Below, in pieces: positions 18,360 through 26,297 of a stretch of DNA of 64,000 bases. The stretch comes from an uncultured Lachnospiraceae bacterium (GTDB taxonomy: Bacteria; Bacillota; Clostridia; Lachnospirales; Lachnospiraceae). The stretch covers positions 1-64,000 of the forward strand of contig CAJTSD010000006.1 in the NCBI GenBank assembly GCA_910578795.1, in the 5' to 3' direction. Every line of letters begins with the position of its first letter. Position 1 is the stretch's first letter. The translations under genes were made by a program, and so were the position numbers. The notes beneath the pieces were generated by a model, which saw nothing but the letters and a program-made list of their open reading frames with translations, ran no database searches and was not told the DNA's origin.

Positions 18360-19646
18360 ATGTGTAAGGTTTCAGTTATCGTTCCGGTTTACAATGTAGC
18401 TGCCTATTTGTCAACGTGTTTGAACAGCATTTTGAATCAGACGTTAGAGGACATTGAGGTGATTTGCATAAATGATGGTTCTACAGATGGCAGCAGAGAA
18501 ATCCTTAACAGATATGCCAAACAGGATCAGAGAGTCAGGGTGTTACATAGGGAAAACAGAGGCTACGGGGCTTCTATGAATATCGGACTTGATATTGCGC
18601 AGGGAGATTTTATCGGTATTGTGGAAAGTGACGACTGTATTCTGCCTGATATGTATAAAACATTATATACAACAGCAGTGTCTGAAGAACTGGATTTGGT
18701 GAAATCCGAGGCGTACTATTGGTATGAAAGTATCGAGTATCAGAAGAGAATCCATTATTCCCATTTGGAGTCATATTTTGATCGGATATTAGGGGATATG
18801 GATAGGAACATCCTTTGTAAGTTCTATATGAATGTTTGGACTGGGATATACAGAAGGGATTTTTTGAATCAATATGGCATTCGTTTTCATGAAAGCTTGG
18901 GAGCTTCTTATCAGGACAATGGATTCTGGATGCAGACGGTTTTATATTGCAAAAGGGCAAAATGGTTAAATCAGGCATTTTACCTGTACAGGCAGGACAA
19001 TGAAACGGCGTCTGTAAAGAGCAAAGATAAAATACTGGCAATGACAAAGGAATTTGAATATCTGGAGAACGTTTTGCGTGACAGAAAGAACCATCAACTC
19101 CTGCCGTACTGTTATCAGTACAAGTTGTTCCGGCATGTGGGGAATTTCTATCGGATTGCGGATGAGTACAAAAGGGAGTTCTGTGAGCAGATAAAAAAGG
19201 ACTATAAAAAATATATGTTTTTTTCCTATGGGGATATCCAGATTGATAACTGGCTTCGGGAAGCAGCAGTGTTTCCTGACAGATTGTGCAACAGGGTTAT
19301 CCAAAAAAAAGAAGAAATTAAGGAAAAGCTGGATTCAACTGATAAAGTGATTATTTATGGCGCAGGTGTACATGGAGAGCATGTGATGAGGGGATTGTAC
19401 GGTGAGGGGTATTATGAAAAAATATGCTGTTTTGCCGTTTCCGAGAATCCGCCATCGAAATTAATCGCTAAAAAGCAGGTATTGCGGATTGAGGAGGCAT
19501 TGACAGAGTATCCGGGGGCTTTAGCTGTTGTGGCAGCAGCGCGTGACGGTAAGGCATACATGCAGATGCTGGCAAAACTGGAACAGCTGGAGGTTTGGGA
19601 ATATTTGGATGGAAATGATATAGAAGAAAATTGCTACATTACCTGA
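18360..19646 (+). CDS. Family 2 glycosyltransferase with C-terminal Rossmann-like module
   Basis: 428 residues. The N-terminal domain is GT-A family 2: IVPVYN at 7-12, NDGSTDGS at 38-45, and the acidic metal site ESDD at 89-92. From 329 to the end comes the recurrent module, here at the C-terminus: IYGAGVHGE at 332-340 and FAVSE at 358-362. The FAVS variant, lacking the acidic residue, is shared only with the preceding gene. The two copies may be recent relatives and may bind a different ligand from the others. The start follows AGGAG at 18351-18355. It should add one sugar to the polymer; the donor is unknown. Confidence 0.87.
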   Translation: MCKVSVIVPVYNVAAYLSTCLNSILNQTLEDIEVICINDGSTDGSREILNRYAKQDQRVRVLHRENRGYGASMNIGLDIAQGDFIGIVESDDCILPDMYKTLYTTAVSEELDLVKSEAYYWYESIEYQKRIHYSHLESYFDRILGDMDRNILCKFYMNVWTGIYRRDFLNQYGIRFHESLGASYQDNGFWMQTVLYCKRAKWLNQAFYLYRQDNETASVKSKDKILAMTKEFEYLENVLRDRKNHQLLPYCYQYKLFRHVGNFYRIADEYKREFCEQIKKDYKKYMFFSYGDIQIDNWLREAAVFPDRLCNRVIQKKEEIKEKLDSTDKVIIYGAGVHGEHVMRGLYGEGYYEKICCFAVSENPPSKLIAKKQVLRIEEALTEYPGALAVVAAARDGKAYMQMLAKLEQLEVWEYLDGNDIEENCYIT

Positions 19647-19728
19647 TATAGATATAGCTGGGAATTGCTTTTGCAGTCAGGAATGTTTATATCATAAATA
19701 ATGAGTGGGAACATACAGGGAGTATAGG

Positions 19729-20445
19729 ATGAACATAGCAATTATTATAGCAGGAGGTTCTGGACAACGTGTGGGGCAGGACATACCAAAACAATTTATA
19801 AACGTATATGACAAACCTATATTGATATATACGTTGGAAGGGTTTCAAAAGCACCCACAGATAGATGAAATTGGACTGGTGTGTCTGAATGGCTGGCATG
19901 ATGTTGCGAGGGCATATGCGAAACAGTTTAATATTGATAAGCTGCAATGGGTTATTTCCGGAGGAGAAACCGCACAGGAATCTATTCGTGAGGGTGTGTA
20001 TTATCTGGAAGGTAAATGTCGTGACGCAGATACAATTATTATACATGATGGTATCAGACCGCTGGTAGATGATTCTGTGTTAAGTGATGTTATTATGAAA
20101 TGTGAAAAGTATGGAAATGCAGTGACGGCTCTTCCGTATAATGAGCAGATTTTTGTAGCGGATAATGAATTATCTACGGTGAAATACATACCAAGAGAGT
20201 CTTTGCGCAGGGTTGCAACGCCGCAGGCATATAAATACGGCAGACTGAGTAAGGCGTATCATGAGGCATTTGATAAGGAAATCGGCATATATGGTTCTTC
20301 GTATACAAATACAATGATGGTTGAACTCGGAGAAAGGTTATATTTCGCAAATGGTTCTGATAAGAACATAAAAATAACGACCAAAGACGACCTTGAATTG
20401 TTTAAGGCATATTTGAAGATGGAAAAGGATCATTGGTTAAAGTAG
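19729..20445 (+). CDS. IspD/TarI-like cytidylyltransferase
   Basis: 238 residues with the IspD fold. The N-terminus has AGGSGQRVG and a PKQF segment, the CTP-binding signature, and DGIRPLVDD follows mid-protein. IspD makes CDP-methylerythritol; TarI and Bcs-type relatives make CDP-ribitol. In a surface-polymer cluster the second role fits better, and LicD/fukutin-type transferases are known users of CDP-ribitol. I chose ATG 19729, which puts the first strand at the N-terminus behind a CAGGGAG ribosome site; the frame also opens at GTG 19705. Eight bases separate its stop from the next start. The MEP-pathway role cannot be excluded from this window alone. Confidence 0.85.
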   Translation: MNIAIIIAGGSGQRVGQDIPKQFINVYDKPILIYTLEGFQKHPQIDEIGLVCLNGWHDVARAYAKQFNIDKLQWVISGGETAQESIREGVYYLEGKCRDADTIIIHDGIRPLVDDSVLSDVIMKCEKYGNAVTALPYNEQIFVADNELSTVKYIPRESLRRVATPQAYKYGRLSKAYHEAFDKEIGIYGSSYTNTMMVELGERLYFANGSDKNIKITTKDDLELFKAYLKMEKDHWLK

Positions 20446-20452
20446 GTATCAT

Positions 20453-21517
20453 ATGAGAAATTTACTGAATAATTCACTTTATATTGAAGATATAAGCTAT
20501 GTAGCTGGTTTGGATTTGCCGTGGGATAAGCTGAAGAATTCAAAGGTACTGGTAATCGGTGCAGGAGGACTTATTGGCAGCTTTTTAATAGATATACTGA
20601 TGTGGCAGAACAGGAATGCAGACTTGAATTGTAAAATATATGCAATGGGTAGAAACGGGGATGCTGCAAGGGAGCGGTTTATTCAATACTGGGAAAGCCC
20701 GCTATTTACCTTTATCACACATGATATTACGAATACTCAATTTGGGATGAAAGAAGATTTTGATTATATCCTTCATCTTGCAAGCAATACACATCCGGTA
20801 GCTTACGCGACATACCCTATAAGTACAATCACAACAAATGTCATTGGAACAGATAATCTCTTACGATATGCGGCAGAGCATGGTATAAAACGGTTTTTAT
20901 TTGCATCCTCTAATGAGATATATGGAGAGAACCGGGGGGATACAGAGTATTATATGGAGGACTATTGTGGATATATCAACTGCAATACATTGAGGGCGGG
21001 ATATCCTGAAAGTAAACGTTGCGCAGAGGCGCTCTGCCAGGCGTATATAATGGAAAAAGGGCTGGATGTTGTGATACCAAGGTTTACAAGAAGTTATGGA
21101 CCGACACTGCTGCGGTCAGATACCAAGGCTATGTCACAGTTTATATGGAAAGCGGTATCAGGTGAAGATATTGTATTGAAAAGTGAGGGAAAGCAGTATT
21201 ATTCATATACGTATGTAGCGGATGCTGTTTCTGGGCTGATGACGGTGCTGCTGAAAGGGGAAAGTGGCGAGGCATACAATGTCGCAGATGAGAAATCAGA
21301 TATAATGTTAAAGGATCTTGCTTGTGCCATGGCAGAACTTGGGGGCAGAAAAGTTGTTTATGAGATGCCGGATAATATGGAAAAAATGGGTTATAGTACG
21401 GCAACGAAAGCGAGGCTTAATGGTGATAAATTAAAAAAGCTTGGCTGGGAGATGAAGTATGATATCCAAAAGGGAATTGAAAGAACAATTAATATGCTGA
21501 AGTTTAGGGAAGCCTAA
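20453..21517 (+). CDS. NAD-dependent epimerase/dehydratase (extended SDR)
   Basis: 354 residues of the extended short-chain dehydrogenase family. GAGGLIGS binds the dinucleotide, HLASNTHP ends strand 4, SSNEIYG contains the catalytic serine region, and YPESK is the Tyr-x3-Lys pair. The plan resembles UDP-glucuronate decarboxylase or dTDP/CDP-sugar epimerases. Its pairing with the IspD-like gene eight bases upstream suggests the substrate may be a CDP-linked sugar or alditol precursor, but that is inference. Ribulose-phosphate reductases of known CDP-ribitol pathways belong to other dehydrogenase groups. It is cytoplasmic, with no extra domain. Confidence 0.87.
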   Translation: MRNLLNNSLYIEDISYVAGLDLPWDKLKNSKVLVIGAGGLIGSFLIDILMWQNRNADLNCKIYAMGRNGDAARERFIQYWESPLFTFITHDITNTQFGMKEDFDYILHLASNTHPVAYATYPISTITTNVIGTDNLLRYAAEHGIKRFLFASSNEIYGENRGDTEYYMEDYCGYINCNTLRAGYPESKRCAEALCQAYIMEKGLDVVIPRFTRSYGPTLLRSDTKAMSQFIWKAVSGEDIVLKSEGKQYYSYTYVADAVSGLMTVLLKGESGEAYNVADEKSDIMLKDLACAMAELGGRKVVYEMPDNMEKMGYSTATKARLNGDKLKKLGWEMKYDIQKGIERTINMLKFREA

Positions 21518-21569
21518 TATAACTTTTAAGATTTGGGACTGGTTATTCAATAAAATATGAGGTGGTTGC

Positions 21570-23882
21570 ATGCAGACAGTTAATATTATAGATGATTTAC
21601 CCAAAGCGCTTATCAACTGGTATGATTTTGGGCTTGATTCAAGAGTGCTTTTCATTTCGGGTGGGAAACCCGAGTGCGAAGTGCTTTTTGACGCGTTAAA
21701 GGAGAAAGGCATCGAATCTTTAAAGATGGATGTGGCTAAATTACCTACAGTCAGTGATAAATTTGATTACATTGTGGCGGCAGGTATTATCGAAAGAAGT
21801 AAGATGCCAAAAGAAATACTGGCGAAGCTGCGGGAAATGCTGAAACCTTTGGGAAAACTTTTGATAGGCGCTGAAAACCGTCTTGCAATCCGTTATTTTT
21901 GTGGTGATAAGGATTCTTTTTCGGGACATGTCCTTGACGGGATTGACGGTTACATTAAGGTCAGTGAGAAAAGAATGAAAATAAACGGTGGACGGGCGTA
22001 TGCAAAATCGGAATATGAAAAGATGCTGTGTCAGGCAGGATTTAGCAAATATAAATTTTATGCGGTTATGCCGGAGCTTGTGCGTCCTCAGATGCTGATT
22101 GCAAAAGATTACATACCAAATGAGTCTGTCGCCCTGCGGATATTTCCGCAATACAACAGTCCGGAAACGTTGTTTCTTGAGGAAGATCGTTTGTATGAAA
22201 CGCTGCTGGAAAATCATATGTTTCATCAAATGGCAAACGCATTTTTGATAGAGTGTACTGTTGATGGGGAGCTTACCGATATTGATCAGATTACCGTGCA
22301 GGGTGACCGTGGGAGGGAGGAAGCGCTGGCCACTATGATAAAATACCCGATATGGGTATCTAAAAAAGCATTGTATCCGGATGGCAGGAAAAAGATAGAT
22401 GTGCTATTGGAAAATGAGGAATATCTGCGTGGGCACAAAGTTCCCGTAGTGCACGGGGAACGTAAAAGGGATGCATATATAATGCCTTATATTAAAGGAC
22501 AGATTGCGACGGAGTATTTCACGGAAACGCTGCGAAGTAATAGAGAGATGTTTTTGCGAGAGCTTGAGCAGTTTCGGGAAATAATTTTGAGCTCATCGGA
22601 GCATGTCCCTTACGAGGATGTAAACTGGATGCAGTTTGAACCAGGGTGGGAGCGGCGAAAGAAAGATGACCCCAACATTAACCAGTGGAAGAATCGTGCA
22701 TTTGGAACGAAGGAAGAGAAAGAAAACATTGGGGTGATTCTCAAAAGAGGTTACATCGATATGGTTTCTATCAATTGTTTTCATACAGAGGAGGGCTTCC
22801 TATTCTTTGATCAGGAGTTCTTTATAGAGAACTTCCCAGCAAATGCCATTTTTATCAGAACGATAGACTTCATATACAAGGATAGCCCCGAGCTAGAGAA
22901 AGTGTATCCAAAAGAAGAACTTTTAAAGTATTTTAAACTTTTAGAATATCGGGACACATGGAGAGGGAAGGGAGATGTTTTTTTAGAAAAAATAAGAAAA
23001 GAAAAGGAACTCGCAAAATATCATAGGGTTCGCAGAAGAGAATGGCAGACAATTGTTTCCAACAGACACCGGATGGATTACAGTCAGGAAGATTACGAAC
23101 ACCTGTTTGAAAATATATTTAAAGGAATCGGTAGCAAAAAAATAGTTCTTTTTGGTTCCGGAAAATATGCAGAGCAGTTTATCGAACAGTTTGGACAATA
23201 TTATGACATTGTAGGAATTGTTGACAATAATACGAAACGATGGGGAGATGAATTGGCGGGAATAAAAATTTCCTCACCGGCAATTTTAAAGGAAATAGAA
23301 GTTCCGTTTAAAGCATTTATCTGCATTAAATTTTTTGAAGATGTCCTTGAACAATTAAAGGCAATGGGGCTTAAAGATATTTCAGTATATGACCCGCGTT
23401 TGGACTATGAAAGACCGCTGAAACAGACGCTGAAACCGCAGGAGTCCGCACCGAAAAAATATCATATCGGCTATGTGGCAGGTGTATTTGATCTGTTTCA
23501 CATTGGACATCTGAATATATTTCGCCGTGCCAAGGAACAGTGCGATTACCTGATTGTCGGTGTGGTGTCGGACGAGCAGGTAATCAAAAGTAAAAAAACG
23601 CGCCCGTATATTCCTTTTGACGAACGGCTTGCAATCGTACAGGCATGCAGGTATGTAGATGAAGCGGTTGAGATTCCTGCTGGGAAGCCGGATACGGAAG
23701 ACGCATGGCATAAATATCATTTTGATGTTCAGTTTTCGGGCAGCGATTATGCAAGTAATCCGTACTGGCTTTCAAAAAAAGTATTTCTACAACAGCATGG
23801 GGCAGATATGGTATTTTTTCCATATACGGAAACGACAAGTTCAACCGAAATCAAAGAACAGATTAGCAGTAAAAAACAATAA
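21570..23882 (+). CDS. Four-domain protein: methyltransferase-like, kinase-like, Rossmann-like module, cytidylyltransferase
   Basis: 770 residues. Residues about 1-170 resemble a SAM methyltransferase, but the glycine loop is degenerate (VLFISGGKPE). Residues about 190-460 look kinase-like: GYIDMVSINCF could be a catalytic loop and FFDQEF the metal-binding strand, as in the phosphotransferase part of WbdD-type chain terminators. The recurrent module follows (LFGSGK at 527-532, VDNN at 551-554). The last 140 residues are a TagD-type cytidylyltransferase with HIGH at 644-647 and TTSS near the end. One chain could thus phosphorylate a substrate and then couple it to CTP, or tie end-modification to precursor supply. 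The kinase assignment is the weakest part. A GAGGTGG site lies upstream of ATG 21570. Confidence 0.8.
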   Translation: MQTVNIIDDLPKALINWYDFGLDSRVLFISGGKPECEVLFDALKEKGIESLKMDVAKLPTVSDKFDYIVAAGIIERSKMPKEILAKLREMLKPLGKLLIGAENRLAIRYFCGDKDSFSGHVLDGIDGYIKVSEKRMKINGGRAYAKSEYEKMLCQAGFSKYKFYAVMPELVRPQMLIAKDYIPNESVALRIFPQYNSPETLFLEEDRLYETLLENHMFHQMANAFLIECTVDGELTDIDQITVQGDRGREEALATMIKYPIWVSKKALYPDGRKKIDVLLENEEYLRGHKVPVVHGERKRDAYIMPYIKGQIATEYFTETLRSNREMFLRELEQFREIILSSSEHVPYEDVNWMQFEPGWERRKKDDPNINQWKNRAFGTKEEKENIGVILKRGYIDMVSINCFHTEEGFLFFDQEFFIENFPANAIFIRTIDFIYKDSPELEKVYPKEELLKYFKLLEYRDTWRGKGDVFLEKIRKEKELAKYHRVRRREWQTIVSNRHRMDYSQEDYEHLFENIFKGIGSKKIVLFGSGKYAEQFIEQFGQYYDIVGIVDNNTKRWGDELAGIKISSPAILKEIEVPFKAFICIKFFEDVLEQLKAMGLKDISVYDPRLDYERPLKQTLKPQESAPKKYHIGYVAGVFDLFHIGHLNIFRRAKEQCDYLIVGVVSDEQVIKSKKTRPYIPFDERLAIVQACRYVDEAVEIPAGKPDTEDAWHKYHFDVQFSGSDYASNPYWLSKKVFLQQHGADMVFFPYTETTSSTEIKEQISSKKQ

Positions 23883-23905
23883 AGGCTGCTTTGGAGGACA
23901 AACAA

Positions 23906-25204
23906 TTGGATGTAATATGTTCACCGTTAGGAGTGATAGGCTTGGAACGCCCGCAAAAGGGACTTTCAGCGCTCAAGGAAAGCGGATTTGACAAAACCCT
24001 GCTTGATATGTCAATGGCTTGTTCGGCGTGGGAATTGGAAAATCTCGGGAATCAGTTCAGGGAAACGGAAATGAAAGGGCAAAAACAGAAGAAACAGATT
24101 AGGCTCTCCGAACATCCGGAAGAATTATCTAACACATTTAAACCGCTATTGGAGCAATGCCAAAAAGATAAGTTCCGAATGCCGGTCGCCCGTGCGCCGT
24201 ATCTGCTTCGGAATACAGAACGTGGTGATTTGGAAAAAGTATTGTCAGATTTAACAAGGGAGAGCATAAAAGTCTGCGGACAAGCAGGCTGTCAATTTCT
24301 GATTGTCAAACCGCTTTTTGCAGGAGCGCCGCTTGGCAGGGAGTGGGAAAGTAACCGGAAGTATTATCTTGATTTGGTCAAAACTGCCAGGGAGAATGAC
24401 GTCGTAATCCTTCTTGAAAACCAGTGCCGCGATGTGAACGGACATTTGGTTCGCGGCGTCTGTTCGGATGCGGATGAAGCAGCCGCATGGATTGATCAGT
24501 TGAATAAGGAATCCGGAGAAGAACGTTTCGGCTTTTGCATGGATGCAGGCGCCTGCAACCTGTGCGGTCAGAATATGCAGGACTTTACCGTTTCGCTTGG
24601 AGAGCGTATCAAAGCAGTGATCCTGCGGGACTGTGACGGTCATACTGAAACGTCAATGCTTCCGTTTACGAGTGTTGGCAGAGGAACGTCACAAACGGAC
24701 TGGCTTGGACTGATTCGCGGTTTGCGTGAGATTTGCTTTGATGGAGCGCTGATTATGGATTTTAGCAGTACGGTTGCAGCGTTTTCCCATCTTCTGCGTC
24801 CGCAGCTGCTACAGTTGGCAAAAACGATAGCCCAATACTTGAAGTGGCAGATTGGCATGAAAAGCGTTCTGAAAAAATATGACACACGTGTCGTTTTTGG
24901 GGCAGGGAATATGTGCCGCAACTATATGAAATGCTATGGTGAGGAGTTCCCGCCGCTTTTTACCTGCGATAATAACAAGGCACGTTGGGGGGAATGGTTT
25001 GAGGGATTGGAAATCAGACCGCCTGAGGCATTAAAGGAGCTTGACGAGGACTGTGCAATATTCATCTGCAATATTTATTATAAGGAAATAGAACGTCAAC
25101 TGCGTGAAATGGGACTGCGTAATCCGATTGAATTCTTTAATGATGAATATATGCCGTCGTATTATTTTGACAGATTGGACTATTGGGAAGGAGAAGGGCA
25201 ATAA
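23906..25204 (+). CDS. TIM-barrel sugar isomerase-like protein with C-terminal Rossmann-like module
   Basis: 432 residues. The N-terminal 310 residues are an AP-endonuclease-2 / xylose-isomerase-like TIM barrel: VILLENQ, FGFCMDAGACN and a late FDGALIMDF strand carry the usual acidic and metal-site positions. From 329 comes the module: VFGAG at 330-334, CDNN at 354-357, ARWGEWFEGLEIRPPEAL. I chose TTG 23906 because GGAGGA at 23893-23898 is seven bases away; the frame could start at TTG 23891 but without a ribosome site. It may epimerise or isomerise a sugar phosphate. The neighbour at 25206 is a second barrel without the module. Confidence 0.8.
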   Translation: MDVICSPLGVIGLERPQKGLSALKESGFDKTLLDMSMACSAWELENLGNQFRETEMKGQKQKKQIRLSEHPEELSNTFKPLLEQCQKDKFRMPVARAPYLLRNTERGDLEKVLSDLTRESIKVCGQAGCQFLIVKPLFAGAPLGREWESNRKYYLDLVKTARENDVVILLENQCRDVNGHLVRGVCSDADEAAAWIDQLNKESGEERFGFCMDAGACNLCGQNMQDFTVSLGERIKAVILRDCDGHTETSMLPFTSVGRGTSQTDWLGLIRGLREICFDGALIMDFSSTVAAFSHLLRPQLLQLAKTIAQYLKWQIGMKSVLKKYDTRVVFGAGNMCRNYMKCYGEEFPPLFTCDNNKARWGEWFEGLEIRPPEALKELDEDCAIFICNIYYKEIERQLREMGLRNPIEFFNDEYMPSYYFDRLDYWEGEGQ

Positions 25205-25205
25205 C

Positions 25206-26147
25206 ATGACTGGTATTGGAGTTCAGACAAAAAACGTTGTCAACGACATGTATCCTGAGGAGGGGTTCGAACGATTAAAGCGCGCTGGTTTTTCCTGTGC
25301 AGATTTCAGCTTGAACGGATATCTTTTGAACACGTCACTCTACCAATCAAAGTTAAATCCTTTTTTTGATCAATCCATCTCGGAACTAGAGCATTTTTTT
25401 GCCCCTCATAAGCAAGGGGCTGCGGCGGCAGGGATTACGATTAATCAAATGCATATGCCATATCCGGTTTATGTGCCAAATGCTGATAAAGAAATCAATG
25501 ATTATCTGCGAAACCAAGTGGCGCCGAAAAGCATGGCAGTATGTCATTATATGGATTGTAAGTATATCGTAGTACATGGTTTGAAGCTGGCGCATTTTTT
25601 GGGGTCAGAGGAACTGGAATGGCAGGAAACCGCAAAATTTATTGCCTCGATTGCACCAATGGCAAAAGAAATGGGAATTACAATCTGCATTGAAAACTTA
25701 TACACAAGTATAGGAGGACATATTGTGGAAGGACCATGTTGCAATGTCAGGAAAGCGGTGCGGCGCATTGATGCTTTCAATGAAAAATATGGTGCGGAGG
25801 TTTTAGGGTTCTGCTTTGATACGGGTCATGCGAATTTAATTGGAATTGATTTCGAAACGTTTATTACAACGCTTGATTATCGTCTTAAGGTCCTGCATAT
25901 CCACGACAATGACGGTATTTCAGACTTGCATCAGATTCCGTTTACCTTTACAAGGACACGCGAAAATTTATCTTCCACTGATTGGGACGGATTTATCAGG
26001 GGACTGAAAAACATACAATTTGATAAGGTATTGAGCTTTGAAACAGCGCCTGTGCTTTCTGCATTCCCCAAAGTGATGAAACAGGATGTATTGGGATTTA
26101 TTGCGAATATTGGAAGGTATTTTTCGGAGAAACTCAAGAAGGATTAA
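25206..26147 (+). CDS. Sugar phosphate isomerase/epimerase-like TIM barrel
   Basis: 313 residues, the usual size for this xylose-isomerase-like family. Strands with the expected metal-site residues are visible: ICIENLY (Glu), FCFDTGHAN (Asp and His), VLHIHDND (His and Asp) and a late VLSFETAP (Glu). It is homologous to the barrel of the preceding gene and has better preserved metal ligands, so it is the more likely active enzyme of the pair. The start follows AAGGAGAAGGG, and its ATG is two bases after the upstream stop. It is the last gene of the glycan cluster. The substrate is unknown. Confidence 0.85.
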   Translation: MTGIGVQTKNVVNDMYPEEGFERLKRAGFSCADFSLNGYLLNTSLYQSKLNPFFDQSISELEHFFAPHKQGAAAAGITINQMHMPYPVYVPNADKEINDYLRNQVAPKSMAVCHYMDCKYIVVHGLKLAHFLGSEELEWQETAKFIASIAPMAKEMGITICIENLYTSIGGHIVEGPCCNVRKAVRRIDAFNEKYGAEVLGFCFDTGHANLIGIDFETFITTLDYRLKVLHIHDNDGISDLHQIPFTFTRTRENLSSTDWDGFIRGLKNIQFDKVLSFETAPVLSAFPKVMKQDVLGFIANIGRYFSEKLKKD

Positions 26148-26198
26148 ACGTTATCAGTATGTATATCAATTAATTCAACGGATTATTGTAAGATTTTA

Positions 26199-26227
26199 TT
26201 GCTATCCCCTTCCACTTCATGTAAAAT
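26199..26227 (+). promoter_or_regulatory. Sigma-A-type promoter of the chemoreceptor gene
   Basis: TTGCTA at 26199-26204 and TAAAAT at 26222-26227 are 17 bases apart, in the 150-base gap before the receptor gene at 26298. No sigma-28-like element was seen there. Confidence 0.5.
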
Positions 26228-26297
26228 AAATAGGAAACTTACTAAAATCAATGCAATGCCGTCAACGCAGACAAGGCGGTATGCAGAAGGAGTACAG

